From NCBI GenBank assembly GCA_021414305.1, contig JAIOOS010000012.1, positions 170,696 through 234,695 on the forward strand: a stretch of 64,000 nucleotides of DNA, read 5' to 3'. The notes under the pieces are model-generated. The model worked only from the letters and a program-made list of their open reading frames with translations. It made no database searches and was not told where the DNA came from. Numbering within the stretch: the stretch's first letter is position 1; every line of letters starts with the position of its first letter. Positions 39,301-48,689 of this stretch are shown here, one piece after another. Made by a program: the position numbers and the translations under genes. The stretch is from Burkholderiales bacterium. Its GTDB lineage: Bacteria; Pseudomonadota; Gammaproteobacteria; Burkholderiales; Burkholderiaceae_C.

Positions 39301-39742
39301 CGTCCGGGCGCAGGCGGCGCTGCTGTCCGGGTCGCTGCAGGCTCCGGAGCTCGCCTACGCGAACGCGATCGAGGTCGCGCGCGAGGCGGGCCGGTTGCAC
39401 ATGATGGGCGTGCGCATCGACGCGCTCGTCTGGGCGGCGCGCGCCGCCATCGCCAGCGGCCGCCCGGCGGTGGCGGCGACGCATGCGCTCGAGGCGCTGG
39501 GCCTGTGGCCCGAGCACGCGCCCGACGGCCTGTACATCGGCGAGGTCTGGCTGACCGCGGTCGAGAGCGGCGCCGACGCCGGCGGCTCGACCGCCCTCCT
39601 CGCCGGCGCGGCGCGCTGGATCGAGGCGACCGCCGCGCGCCTTCCCGAGGAGTTCCGCACCGCCTTCCGCGATCGCAATCCGGTCAACCGGCTGCTGCTG
39701 GCGCGCGCCGGTTCGACCCCCCGATCTGGAGAACCCCGATGA
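36353..39742 (+). CDS. SARP-like transcriptional regulator: bacterial transcriptional activator domain, AAA ATPase, TPR-rich C-terminus
   Basis: RGRLAALLWPDVDAERARANLRQRLFRLRKAVG; BTAD-like AHRRLMRLHYLRGDRAAALAAFDRCCDVLERSLGVAPDAET; Walker A-like GEAGLGKTRLVSDF. Confidence 0.82.
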   Translation: MRLFFEEFASPAMPVAPVRVDALHLAREPRLVRADGSIGALEQKDALLLAYLAIEGPTPRGRLAALLWPDVDAERARANLRQRLFRLRKAVGRELLEGGDVAALCADLEVRLDPPEAEPGELLQGLAEPVAGELAEWLALAREQRRGGRIRALADESTRLERAGQLVAALAAAERLIELDATSEHAHRRLMRLHYLRGDRAAALAAFDRCCDVLERSLGVAPDAETEALRARVAASSLPGDLAQPRPLPVSVLRPPRLIGRDAEWQRLHADWSAGHPSLVAGEAGLGKTRLVSDFAQARPDALAVVARPGDARVPHTLLSRLLRGLLARLREPLPGGVAAELAHLLPELGGATPRRSAGSTRFVAAVEAALRQGQAEGVSGLVVDDLQFADTASIEAMQQLAAAGLGLRWIVAFRAHELAPPAQSFHDLLLGAHGARLQVLQPFAVEQVGVLIDSLGVAALEADRLAPALTRHTGGNPMFLLETLKLMLAPASPAPAPSPGARLPTASNVAHLIGQRIDRLSPMAVKLARCAAIAGADFSAELAAHVLGLRAIDLSDAWAELEAAQVLREGAFAHDLIFEAARSSVPAPIARRLHAEMAGFLEARGAEPAHVAQHWRDAGESLKALPWLVAAAERAAAAWRPAEEGALLLLAAHVARGVGQDRTRAFELLRRAHRAHLQASLGSAAHLECLDLLATLALDPLERGYAHFARSDTLAQQAEGAAAEAAARSGLAAIAGESGRAADELHVDLVSALANGLFIQDLPGPGADAVRAAEPRMLSLGDRHREIEHYANLGVLLDAGNRHIEAQAALGHVISLTRAEGDRTSELVVLSNLASSLHDVGKVAAALQPLREAHRLKEQYPELRTSAVFLQVQMGNMERALGNYAEALRWLEEGLAILGEYVPKVVSAAHVGLTRLWFDLGQPARAGQHLERALATPSGPAMFHALTHLLVARAALAQGRRDAAAEALAAADAYIIDSTRYAVRAQAALLSGSLQAPELAYANAIEVAREAGRLHMMGVRIDALVWAARAAIASGRPAVAATHALEALGLWPEHAPDGLYIGEVWLTAVESGADAGGSTALLAGAARWIEATAARLPEEFRTAFRDRNPVNRLLLARAGSTPRSGEPR

Positions 39743-40647
39743 CACGAAGCCGCCGACGCATTGCCGCATCGATGCTGGTTCTGCTGCTGACGCTGTCGCC
39801 GCTGCCGGGCCAGGCGCTGGCGCCGGTGCTGCTGCTGCTCGTCAAGCAGATCGTCAAGGACGCCGCCCAGTCGATGCTCAAGGACATGCTGCTCTCGAGC
39901 CTGAACGGCATGGGCTGCAAGGGCATGGCGATCGCCAATGCCCTGCAGGCGCTCGACCTGCGCAAGGGCGCCGGCGGCGGCGGGATGATGGGCATGTTCG
40001 GCGGCGCCATGCCGAAGCTGCCTTCGGGAGGCGCGATGCCCGGCCTGCCCGCCGGGATGGCGATGCCGCAGATGCCCGGGGGCATGACGATGCCGCAGAT
40101 GCCGGCGGGAATGTCGATCCCGGGCATGCCGGCGATGCCCGGCGGCATGGCCGGCATGACCGGCATGGGGCTGGGCGCGCCGGGCTCGGAGGAGATGATG
40201 GCGCGGATGCGGGCGATGATGCCCGGCGGCGGCCAGATGCCAGCGGGTACCGGCATCGACCCGGAGCAGATGTCTCGCATCATGCAGGCGATGAGCCAGC
40301 CGCTCTCGCCGCCTGAGACGCTGGCGGTGATCGACGAGATGACCGAGATCGGCTTCCTGCCGAAGGCGATGCAGGCCGAGCTCAAGGAATGCATGGTCCT
40401 GATCCCGACCGCGGCGCCCGCGCTCGGCATGGGCATGGGCATGCTCAAGCCGATGCTGCCGCAACTTCGCCAGGCGCGCGAGCAGCTGCACGCGCTTTCC
40501 CCGGCCGAGCAGGACGAGCTCGTGGCCGCGCTCGCGCCGGAGATGAAGGCGCTGCCCGCCGACGAGCGCAAGAACCTGCTCGAGTTCCTCGACAGCGGCT
40601 TCTTCCCGAAGCGCGTTGCCGAAGGGCTGCGCCGCCAGCTCGGCTGA
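39739..40647 (+). CDS. Secreted Met/Pro/Gly-rich protein of unknown function
   Basis: N-terminal signal-like segment; MPQMPGGMTMPQMPAGMSIPGMPAMPGGMAGMTGMG; ATGA overlap with regulator. Confidence 0.72.
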   Translation: MTRSRRRIAASMLVLLLTLSPLPGQALAPVLLLLVKQIVKDAAQSMLKDMLLSSLNGMGCKGMAIANALQALDLRKGAGGGGMMGMFGGAMPKLPSGGAMPGLPAGMAMPQMPGGMTMPQMPAGMSIPGMPAMPGGMAGMTGMGLGAPGSEEMMARMRAMMPGGGQMPAGTGIDPEQMSRIMQAMSQPLSPPETLAVIDEMTEIGFLPKAMQAELKECMVLIPTAAPALGMGMGMLKPMLPQLRQAREQLHALSPAEQDELVAALAPEMKALPADERKNLLEFLDSGFFPKRVAEGLRRQLG

Positions 40648-40663
40648 AACGGCGCGTCGCGCC

Positions 40664-40695
40664 GTGACGCCGGTGTGACGCCAGCGTCGCTACAA
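40664..40695 (+). promoter_or_regulatory. Shared direct-repeat promoter element, copy 2 (GTGACGCCGGTGTGACG-N9-CTACAA)
   Basis: 17 of 17 bases identical to copy 1; CTACAA at identical distance. Confidence 0.6.
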
Positions 40696-40733
40696 CTCCC
40701 TACCGACCCCGCCCGGGTCCGTTCGGAGGCGTC

Positions 40734-43418
40734 ATGCAAAGAGCTCTCTTCCTCGACCGCACCGTCGCGACAGCGATCGCCGGCCCGCTTCGCGGCGGTG
40801 CGCTCGCCCTCGCCGCCGCTCTCGTCGCCGCTCTCGTCGCCGCTTGCGGCGGCGGCGGTTCCGGCGCCGCCGATTCGCCGGTCGCCGATCCCGGTCCCGC
40901 GGCGATCACGTTCCAGCTCGCGCCCGCAAGGCTGCCCTTGAGCAGCGGCGGAACTGGCCGCGTGCTCGCGCTGCAGGCGCCCGGCGCGCTCGTGTGGTCG
41001 TCGAGCGATCCGGCGGTGGCGAGCGTCGACGCCGAGGGCCAGGTCACCGCGCTCGCCGCGGGCAGCGCGGTCATCAGCGCTTCCGCCGGCGCGGCGAGCG
41101 CGTCGGCACGGGTCACGGTCCATGCGCCCGCCGCGCCGAGTTCGGCAACGCTGATCGAGAACGCGCTGGCGCTGAACACGATCAGCGCCGAGCAGGCGCT
41201 GACCTATCGCGTGTTCGCCCTGTTCGCCGATCCGCGCTTGCCGCCGCAGTTCGAGGGCGCGCCCGAAGGCGTCGCCGACGACGCGCTGATGCGCCAGCTC
41301 TCGGCCGCGCTGCCGACCCTCTCGGCGCCGACCCGCGACCTGCTGCAACCGTTCCTGGTGCCGCCGATCTACGCGCAGAGCTGGTTCGCACAGCGCCTGG
41401 CCGGCACGACGCCGGTCGCCGCGGCGACAGGCGCGCGCGCCCAGGCCGCGCGCTCGGCGCGGCCGCAGGCGACGCCGGTGAACTGCGAAGCCCAGGCGCT
41501 GCCGACCTTCTGGAAGCGGCTCTCGACCGCGCACTTCAACATCTTCTACCTCGCCCTCGGCGACGCGGCCTACGACAACTACTACCGCGCCGCCGCCGAA
41601 ACGATCGCCGGCGTCGTCGAGGAGGTGTACGCGGCCGAGACCGGCCTGCTGCAGCGCTTTCCGCTCGCCGATACCACCGAGTCGTGCAACGGCGGCGACG
41701 GCGCGGTCGACATCTACCTTGCCAGCCTCGGCGACGGCGACGTGCGCGGCCTGACCAGCACCTACCCCGGGCGCTGCAATCACGTACCGAGCTTCATCGC
41801 CATCAACGCCAACGACCCGGCGCTGCAGGCGGTGGGACCTCGCCTCGACGAAGCGCGGCGCGAATTCAAGGCGATCCTGGCGCACGAGATCGCGCACGTG
41901 CTGCAGTTCGCGATGGACCGCACCGGCGCCGCCTGCGCCGACTACGAGTGGCTCGACGAGGCGACCGCCGAGTGGGCGATGGACTACGTCGACCCGGGCT
42001 GGAACCGCGAGGACGGCGCCAACAAGGTGAGCCCGAACTACCAGCGCAGCGGCTCGTTCTACGCCCAGTACCTCTACAGCGACCACATGACGTCGATGGA
42101 AAAGCCCGGCCTGGCCGGCAGCCGGCGGAAGAACGGCTACGCCGAGTACATCTTCTTCCAGTACCTGGCACGCAAGTACGACCCGCAGATCGTCAAGGCG
42201 GTGTTCGACGCCAGCACGACGCAGGGGAGCGTCGAGGCGGTCGAGGCGGCGCTCGCCGCCAAGGGCGGGATGAAGACGGTCTGGCCCGAGTTCGCCCTGA
42301 CCCTGTGGAACGACGCCTTCAACCAGAACCTCGACGACTTCAGCCGCTGGGACGGCTACGACTTCGGCCTCGCGCCGGTGTTCGAGCGACGTGCCGGCGT
42401 GCCGCCCGCGCATCCCGAGGCCGAGAAGCTGAAGACGATCGACGTCGAGCAGCAAGGCGCCGGCCGGCAGAGCTTCAAGATGCTGAAGAACGCCCTCGAG
42501 CGGCCGAACGGCGCGACCGCGGGCGACTTCTACGAGATCCAGCCACGCAGCATCTTCTACGAGCACCTGCGCTTCACCGACCCGACCGTGCACTCGGTCT
42601 ACTTCACCAACCCGATCGGCACGATCCCGATGCACCAGAACATGAAGGTGCAGGCGCGAAAGAAGATCGCCGGCCAGTGGAAGGACGTGGAAGACTGGAC
42701 GAGCGAGCCGTTCAAGCAGTTCTGCCTCGACAAGAAGGCCGAACGGCTGGAAGAGCTCGTGATCGTCATCAGCAACAGCGAGGTGAACCGGGCGAGCGAG
42801 CAGCCGTTCCGCTTCCCGAAGCTGTTTCCGATGCTGGCGAGCAGCTCCAACGTCGGCTGCTTCATGTGGCTGGGAACCGCCACCACCACCGTGACCGGCG
42901 GCTCGACGATCGTCACCGACTCGACGACCAGCGCGGTCAGCGTCGCCCTGGTGCCGGGCGCCGTGCTGCCGGGGCGGATCACGTTTCTCACCCAGTACGG
43001 CACCGCCCGGGGGATGTCGGTCACGACCGCGGCCGCCTGCACGACGACGCTCGACGGCGCCAGCCACGACTTCAATCTGCCCGGCAGCACCGGCGTCTTC
43101 CCGCCCACCGACGACGGCACGGTCGACTTCAACCTCGACCTGGACATGGGCTTCGGCGAGGTCGGCGGCGAACCGCCCGATCGCAAGCTGATCACGCTGA
43201 CCGGAGCGTCGAGGCTCGTGACCACGTCGACCGTCGTCTGCCCGGCGGTCACCCAGGTCACGACCGGCACGCAGAGCTGGGAGTGGCTGCACGTCGACGA
43301 CCCGGGCCTGTACACCGTGTCGGCCGACGGCCAGACGATCGAGGGCCGCTTCACCGCGCCCCTGCCGGGCGGCTACACGATCGACAGCCGCTGGAAGTTC
43401 ACGTCGGTGCGCGAGTAG
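40734..43418 (+). CDS. Putative lipoprotein zinc metallopeptidase with Big2-like Ig domain
   Basis: Lipobox LVAAC; SSSDPAVASVDAEGQVTALAAGSAVISA; ILAHEIAHVLQF (HExxH) followed by WLDEATAEW. Confidence 0.75.
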   Translation: MQRALFLDRTVATAIAGPLRGGALALAAALVAALVAACGGGGSGAADSPVADPGPAAITFQLAPARLPLSSGGTGRVLALQAPGALVWSSSDPAVASVDAEGQVTALAAGSAVISASAGAASASARVTVHAPAAPSSATLIENALALNTISAEQALTYRVFALFADPRLPPQFEGAPEGVADDALMRQLSAALPTLSAPTRDLLQPFLVPPIYAQSWFAQRLAGTTPVAAATGARAQAARSARPQATPVNCEAQALPTFWKRLSTAHFNIFYLALGDAAYDNYYRAAAETIAGVVEEVYAAETGLLQRFPLADTTESCNGGDGAVDIYLASLGDGDVRGLTSTYPGRCNHVPSFIAINANDPALQAVGPRLDEARREFKAILAHEIAHVLQFAMDRTGAACADYEWLDEATAEWAMDYVDPGWNREDGANKVSPNYQRSGSFYAQYLYSDHMTSMEKPGLAGSRRKNGYAEYIFFQYLARKYDPQIVKAVFDASTTQGSVEAVEAALAAKGGMKTVWPEFALTLWNDAFNQNLDDFSRWDGYDFGLAPVFERRAGVPPAHPEAEKLKTIDVEQQGAGRQSFKMLKNALERPNGATAGDFYEIQPRSIFYEHLRFTDPTVHSVYFTNPIGTIPMHQNMKVQARKKIAGQWKDVEDWTSEPFKQFCLDKKAERLEELVIVISNSEVNRASEQPFRFPKLFPMLASSSNVGCFMWLGTATTTVTGGSTIVTDSTTSAVSVALVPGAVLPGRITFLTQYGTARGMSVTTAAACTTTLDGASHDFNLPGSTGVFPPTDDGTVDFNLDLDMGFGEVGGEPPDRKLITLTGASRLVTTSTVVCPAVTQVTTGTQSWEWLHVDDPGLYTVSADGQTIEGRFTAPLPGGYTIDSRWKFTSVRE

Positions 43419-44052
43419 CGACCAGGGTCCCGATCAGCTGCGCCTCGCCGCCGCGGTGCCGCACGACGCCGTCGCGGCGCTCGAGCGCGCCCTCGACCAG
43501 CCAGCGGATCGCCCGCGGGTAGAGCACGTGCTCCTGCGCGAGCACGTGCGCGGCGAGCGACTGCTCGGTGTCTTCGGGCAGCACCGGCACGATCGCCTGG
43601 CCGATGATCGGGCCGTGGTCGAGGTCGGCGGTCACGAAGTGCACGCTCGCGCCGGCCACCTTGCAGCCGGCCTCGATCGCCCGGCGGTGCGTGTGCAGCC
43701 CGGGGAACATCGGCAGCAGCGACGGATGGATGTTGACCATGCGGCCTTCGAAGCGCTGCACGAAGCCGGGCGTCAGGATGCGCATGAAGCCGGCCAGGGC
43801 GACGACATCGGGCGCGTGGCTGGCCACCGCCTCGGCCAGCTTCTCGTCGAAGGCCGCGCGCGTGGCGAACGCGGTGTGATCGACGACGGCGGTGGCGATG
43901 CCGTGCGCCGCGGCGAAGGCGAGGCCGGCGGCGTCCGGCCGATTGCTGATGACGGCGGCGACCCGCGCGGGCCACGCCTCCTCGACCGAGCGCCTCACGA
44001 TCGCCTCCATGTTCGAGCCGCGCCCCGAGATCAGGATGACGATGTTCTTCAT
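43399..44052 (-). CDS. purN: Phosphoribosylglycinamide formyltransferase
   Basis: MKNIVILISGRGSNMEAI, FMRILTPGFV, GRMVNIHPSLLPMFPGLHTH. Confidence 0.94.
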   Translation of the reverse strand: MKNIVILISGRGSNMEAIVRRSVEEAWPARVAAVISNRPDAAGLAFAAAHGIATAVVDHTAFATRAAFDEKLAEAVASHAPDVVALAGFMRILTPGFVQRFEGRMVNIHPSLLPMFPGLHTHRRAIEAGCKVAGASVHFVTADLDHGPIIGQAIVPVLPEDTEQSLAAHVLAQEHVLYPRAIRWLVEGALERRDGVVRHRGGEAQLIGTLVATRAPT

Positions 44053-44116
44053 GAGGGGCCGCAGTGTATCGGTCGCAAACCTACAATCGCACCCTTTTGC
44101 CGAAGAGCCGCACGCG

Positions 44117-45367
44117 ATGAGCGAGAGCACCGAGCCGACGAACGCCAGCGCCGCAGGGCTGCCCGGGGCGCGCCGCGAGCGCGTCCTCTCGGGCATGCGC
44201 CCGACCGGCGCGCTGCACCTCGGCCACTATCACGGCGCGCTGAAGAACTGGGTGCGCCTGCAGGCCGAGTACGAGTGCTTCTATTTCGTCGCCGACTGGC
44301 ACGCGCTGACCACGCACTACGAAGAGCGCGGCGTCATCGAGAAGAACGTCTACGACATGGTGATCGACTGGCTCGCCGCCGGCGTCGATCCCGACAATGC
44401 GACCATCTTCATCCAGAGCCGCCTGCCCGAGCATGCCGAGCTGTTCACGCTGCTGGCGATGGGCACGCCGCTCGGCTGGCTCGAGCGCGTGCCGACCTAC
44501 AAGGACCAGATCGACAAGCTCAAGGACCGCGACCTCGCGACCTATGGCTTCCTCGGCTACCCGCTGCTCCAGGCCGCCGACATCCTGATCTACAAGGCCG
44601 CCTGGGTGCCGGTGGGCGAGGACCAGTCTTCGCACGTCGAGCTGACGCGCGAGGTCGCGCGCCGCTTCAACCACCTCTACGGTCGCGAGGCGAACTTCGA
44701 CGAACTGGCGAGAAACGTCATCAAGAAGCTCGGCAAGGACGCGGCCAGGGCGTTCGAGGCGGCGCGCAAGAAGTTCCAGGAAGAAGGCGGCGAAGAGGCG
44801 CTGCAGCGGGCGCGCGCCGTGCTCGATGCCAGCAAGTCGCTCGGCACGGCCGACCACGAGCGCCTCGACGCCTGGATCCGCGGCACCGGCAAGACGATCC
44901 TGCGCGAGCCGCAGGCGCTGCACACCGAGGTGCTGAAGCTGCCCGGGCTCGACGGCACCAAGATGAGCAAGAGCTACGGCAACGCGATCGCCATGCGCGA
45001 GGAGCCGGCCGAGGTCGAGAAGAAGATCCGCCGCATGCCGACCGACCCGGCGCGAGCGCGGCGCGAGAATCCGGGCGATCCGGAGAAGTGCCCCGTCTGG
45101 GCGCTGCACAAGGTCTACTCGACCGAGGAGACGAAGGCGTGGGTCGTCAACGGCTGCACCACCGCGGCGATCGGCTGCCTCGACTGCAAGCAGCCGCTGA
45201 TCGAGGCGATCGTCGCCGAGCAGAAGCCGTGGCGGGAGCGCGCGGCGGCCTACCTGGCCGACCCGAAGCGGGTGCACTGGATCGTCGAGGTCGGCACCGA
45301 GCGGGCGCGGACCGTGGCGCGGGAGACGATGCGCGACGTGCGCGAAGCCATGGGCCTCGCGTACTGA
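44117..45367 (+). CDS. trpS: Tryptophan-tRNA ligase
   Basis: SGMRPTGALHLGHYHGAL, GTKMSKSYGNAI (KMSKS). Confidence 0.95.
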   Translation: MSESTEPTNASAAGLPGARRERVLSGMRPTGALHLGHYHGALKNWVRLQAEYECFYFVADWHALTTHYEERGVIEKNVYDMVIDWLAAGVDPDNATIFIQSRLPEHAELFTLLAMGTPLGWLERVPTYKDQIDKLKDRDLATYGFLGYPLLQAADILIYKAAWVPVGEDQSSHVELTREVARRFNHLYGREANFDELARNVIKKLGKDAARAFEAARKKFQEEGGEEALQRARAVLDASKSLGTADHERLDAWIRGTGKTILREPQALHTEVLKLPGLDGTKMSKSYGNAIAMREEPAEVEKKIRRMPTDPARARRENPGDPEKCPVWALHKVYSTEETKAWVVNGCTTAAIGCLDCKQPLIEAIVAEQKPWRERAAAYLADPKRVHWIVEVGTERARTVARETMRDVREAMGLAY

Positions 45368-46027
45368 TCAGCGCTTGGCCGGCGCCTTGCGCTTCGCGCC
45401 CGTGCCCGCGCTGCCGCCGATCCTGCTCTCGGTTCCGGCCAGCAGCTTGGCGATGTTCGGCGCATGCCGCCAGGCGAGCAGCAGCGACATCACGACGATG
45501 ATCGCGGCTCCCGGCTCGGCGCCCCAGATCAGGAACTGGTAGAACGGCGCGAACGCCGCCGAGACCAGCGAGGCGAGCGACGAGTAGCGGAAGAACGCGG
45601 CGATGATCAGCCAGGTGGCGAGCGTCGCCAGGCCGAGCCAGGGGTTGATCGCCAGCAGCACGCCCGCCGCCGTGGCCACGCCCTTGCCACCCTTGAAGCG
45701 GAAGTACAGCGGCCAGAGGTGGCCGACGAAGGCGCCGAAGCCGGCCAGCGCGGCACTCCATTCGACCGCGTCGCCGCTCAGGCCGAGCCGCACCGCGCCC
45801 CATCGTGCGGCAAGCACGGGCAGCACGCCCTTGAGCGCGTCGAGGGCGAGCGTCGCCAGCGCCGCCGGCTTGCTGCCCGAGCGCAGCACGTTGGTCGCGC
45901 CCGGGTTGCCCGAGCCGTAGCTGCGCGGGTCGGCCAGGCCCATGGCGCGGCTGACGAGCACCGCGAACGCGAGCGAGCCGACCAGGTAACCGCCGACGAG
46001 CACGAGAAGAGGAAAGCCGAAGGTCAT
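45368..46027 (-). CDS. plsY: Glycerol-3-phosphate acyltransferase
   Basis: [29 protein letters not shown]. Confidence 0.93.
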   Translation of the reverse strand: MTFGFPLLVLVGGYLVGSLAFAVLVSRAMGLADPRSYGSGNPGATNVLRSGSKPAALATLALDALKGVLPVLAARWGAVRLGLSGDAVEWSAALAGFGAFVGHLWPLYFRFKGGKGVATAAGVLLAINPWLGLATLATWLIIAAFFRYSSLASLVSAAFAPFYQFLIWGAEPGAAIIVVMSLLLAWRHAPNIAKLLAGTESRIGGSAGTGAKRKAPAKR

Positions 46028-46557
46028 CGCGAGGAGCGGGAAGGCCCGGAATGCGGCGATTCTGGCGGGTGGTTGGCGCAGCGCACCGGGCGCGCGCCGA
46101 TCGCCTTGATCAGCACCGTCGGCGCGATGCCGACGAGATAGCCGCGCCGGCCGCCGTTGATGTAGATCCGCTCGAGCCCGAGCACGGTCTGCTCGACGTA
46201 GACCGGCATCGCCTTGCGGGTGCCGAACGGCGAGGTGCCGCCGACCTGGTAGCCGCTGTGCCGCTCGGCCACCTCGGTGTCGCACGGCTCGACCGACTTG
46301 ACGCCGATCGCCCGCGCCAGGTTCTTGGTGCTCACCTTCTGGTCGCCGTGCATGAGCACGATCAGCGGCCGCGCCGCCTCGTCCTGCATGACCAGGGTCT
46401 TGACCACCGCGTGCTCGTCGACGCCGAGCTGGCGCGCCGATTCGGCCGTGCCGCCGTGCTCGACATAGTCGTAGACGTGCTCGGAAAAATCGACGCCCGA
46501 GCGGCGCAGGAACTGCGTCGCCGGCGTCTCGCTGACGTGAGGGGACTTCTTCGCCAT
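46024..46557 (-). CDS. YbaK/EbsC family aminoacyl-tRNA deacylase
   Basis: [41 protein letters not shown] overlap with plsY. Confidence 0.9.
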   Translation of the reverse strand: MAKKSPHVSETPATQFLRRSGVDFSEHVYDYVEHGGTAESARQLGVDEHAVVKTLVMQDEAARPLIVLMHGDQKVSTKNLARAIGVKSVEPCDTEVAERHSGYQVGGTSPFGTRKAMPVYVEQTVLGLERIYINGGRRGYLVGIAPTVLIKAIGARPVRCANHPPESPHSGPSRSSR

Positions 46558-46625
46558 GTGCGGGGGACCGCCGCGATTCTCGCGCGCCGGAGGCGCCCCG
46601 CGGCGCGGTCGGCCCCGCAGGCGCT

Positions 46626-46913
46626 TCAAAAGGTGACGGGCGGCTCCTCGACCTTGGCCCCGGAGCGCTCGAACACCGAAGCGGCGCTCGGCACCGAAGG
46701 ATCGCCGGCGACTGCCGATTCGCCGACGATGCCGACCGGAACGACAGCGGCGCTTCCGCCTTGCGGCCCGGCCGAACTCGCCCAGGAGGCGCGCTCGGCC
46801 GGCTCGAGCAGCGCTGCGGCGGCGGCGAGCGCCGCCACCGCCATCACCGCGGCCGCGATCAATCCGGTGCGCCGCGCCGGCGAGGCGCGAAACGGGGTAG
46901 GAATGGCGTGCAT
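46626..46913 (-). CDS. Hypothetical small protein with N-terminal TM segment
   Basis: ORF with hydrophobic helix; no recognisable domain. Confidence 0.4.
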   Translation of the reverse strand: MHAIPTPFRASPARRTGLIAAAVMAVAALAAAAALLEPAERASWASSAGPQGGSAAVVPVGIVGESAVAGDPSVPSAASVFERSGAKVEEPPVTF

Positions 46914-47010
46914 GGCGTTCTCCTGACGGGCGGCCCGAAGGAGACGCCTCGCAGGGAAGTACGGAACCGGACCTATCGAACCGGACACGGGCGCCCGTGC
47001 GCCCGCCGCG

Positions 47011-47385
47011 CTAGTTCGCGCCGCCGCTGGCCTTGGCGACGTAGCGGGCGAGCGCCAGGATCTGCTCTTCCTTGAGCGTCGCCTTGTACGACGGCATCGC
47101 GCCGATGCCGGTGCGCAGCGCGGTGGCGACGCGGGCCGCGTCGGGCTGCAGCTCGTCGAGCACCGGGCCGACCGCGCCGCTCGTGCCCGCGTCCTTGAGG
47201 GTGTGGCAGAGCGCGCAAGGCGGCATCGCGCCGCCGACGAAGAGCGCCTTGCCGGCGGCGAGCTGCGCCGCGTCGTCGGCAGCGCCGGCCGAAGTGACGA
47301 TCAGGGTCGCGGCGGCCGGCAGGGCCGCAGCGAGCAGGGCGAGACGGAGCAGGCGAAGGCCGCGGCGCGGCCCGCGCTCAGACAA
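47011..47385 (-). CDS. c-type cytochrome (SorB-like sulfite dehydrogenase subunit)
   Basis: Signal peptide, CALCH heme motif; overlaps molybdoenzyme gene. Confidence 0.85.
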   Translation of the reverse strand: MSERGPRRGLRLLRLALLAAALPAAATLIVTSAGAADDAAQLAAGKALFVGGAMPPCALCHTLKDAGTSGAVGPVLDELQPDAARVATALRTGIGAMPSYKATLKEEQILALARYVAKASGGAN

Positions 47386-48598
47386 CCGCCACCTTCACCG
47401 CCGCGTCGGCCCAGCTGTTGTTGTTGTAGCCGTGCGCGTTCTCGAGCCGCTCCTGCGGCTGCACGTTGCCGGCCGCGTCGATGGCGCGGCTGGTGAGCAC
47501 GTAGTTGCCCGGCGCCATCTGCAGCGGCAGGGCGAACTGGCGCCAGGCGAAGCGGCCGAGGTCGGGGCCGACGAAGGGCGCGTCGATCCAGGTCTTGCCG
47601 CCGTCGCTCGAGACCTCGACCCGCCCGATCGGCGCGCCCGAGCCGAAGGCGACGCCGGTGACGTACACCGTACCGGCGCGCACGCTGCGGTCGCCGGCGG
47701 GGTAGTTGACCCACGACTTGAGCGGCATCTGCTGCACCGAGGGCTCGCCCGGCACCGAGGTGCCGCCGAGCGGCGTGATGCGGTAGCCGTGGCTCATGAT
47801 CTTGGCCTGCGACTCGGCCGAGGTGAAGGCCAGCCGCTTCACGTACTTGATGTTGTTCACGCCCTGGTAGCCGGGGACGATCAGGCGCAGCGGCCCGCCG
47901 TGCGCAAGCGAGATCGGCGCACCGTTCATCTCCCACGCGAGGATCGCGTCGGTCATCGCCGTGATCGGCACCGAGCGCTCGACCACGACCGACAGCGGGT
48001 CGACGCCGTCGGGCAGCTTCTCGCCGCCGGTGCCGGTGAGATAGACCATGCCGGAGGCGACGCCGCCGCAGGCCTCGGCGACGTAGCGCACCGGCACGCC
48101 GCTCCAGACCACGCAGCCGGCCGCACCCACCGTCCACGGCGTGCCGCTCGGCTTGCTCGGGAAAAAGCCGCGGCCGTTGCCCGAGCACTGCAGCACCGTC
48201 GCCACCGTTTCGAGGCCGATCGTCTTCAGGTCGCCGACGCTGATCGTGCGCGGGTTGCGCACGCCCTCGACCGAGACCTGCCAGGCGTCGCGGTTGGCGA
48301 CGATCGCGGCATCCGGCGCGGGCAGGTTGTTGCGGATGAACAGCCGGTCGGTCGGCGTGATGCTGCTGGTGCCGAACGCGCTGCGCCTGGTCTCGATGGT
48401 GGTGGCGCTGTGCACGATCACGGCATCGGCGTCCTTCCACGCCGCGTACGCGGGCAGAGGCCGCGGCCCCGCTGGCGCCGCGGGTGCGGCCTGCGCGACC
48501 GCCTTGTCGGCGAAGCCGACCAGGCCTGCGGTGGCGAGAGCACCGGCGCTGCCGGCGAGAAGTTGGCGTCGACGCAGGAATTGCGCGGCTTCGGTCAT
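47378..48598 (-). CDS. SorA/SoxC-like sulfite dehydrogenase molybdopterin subunit
   Basis: Tat-like RRRQLLAGSAG, VLQCSGNGRGFF Mo-ligand Cys, C-terminal dimerisation domain. Confidence 0.88.
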   Translation of the reverse strand: MTEAAQFLRRRQLLAGSAGALATAGLVGFADKAVAQAAPAAPAGPRPLPAYAAWKDADAVIVHSATTIETRRSAFGTSSITPTDRLFIRNNLPAPDAAIVANRDAWQVSVEGVRNPRTISVGDLKTIGLETVATVLQCSGNGRGFFPSKPSGTPWTVGAAGCVVWSGVPVRYVAEACGGVASGMVYLTGTGGEKLPDGVDPLSVVVERSVPITAMTDAILAWEMNGAPISLAHGGPLRLIVPGYQGVNNIKYVKRLAFTSAESQAKIMSHGYRITPLGGTSVPGEPSVQQMPLKSWVNYPAGDRSVRAGTVYVTGVAFGSGAPIGRVEVSSDGGKTWIDAPFVGPDLGRFAWRQFALPLQMAPGNYVLTSRAIDAAGNVQPQERLENAHGYNNNSWADAAVKVAVV

Positions 48599-48689
48599 CG
48601 ATGCACTCCACGGGAAGGGTTGGCGGCGCGCCAGGGCGGCAACGCCGGGTGTTTCGAGTATCCCACCGCCCGCGGCGCGCGGGCAACGG

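Noticed and set aside
39980-40210. Short GC-rich repeats that could suggest a CRISPR or minisatellite
   Set aside because: They are in-frame Met/Pro/Gly codon repeats with no uniform repeat-spacer structure.
36664-40647. 1327-aa plus-strand ORF overlapping the BTAD regulator
   Set aside because: Only the last part (from 39739) is a plausible gene; the upstream part is an Arg/Pro/Ala-rich alternate frame of the regulator.
39684-43292. 1202-aa minus-strand ORF opposite the Met-rich and lipoprotein genes
   Set aside because: Plus-strand genes have signal peptides, SD sites and domain motifs; antisense translation is compositional artefact.
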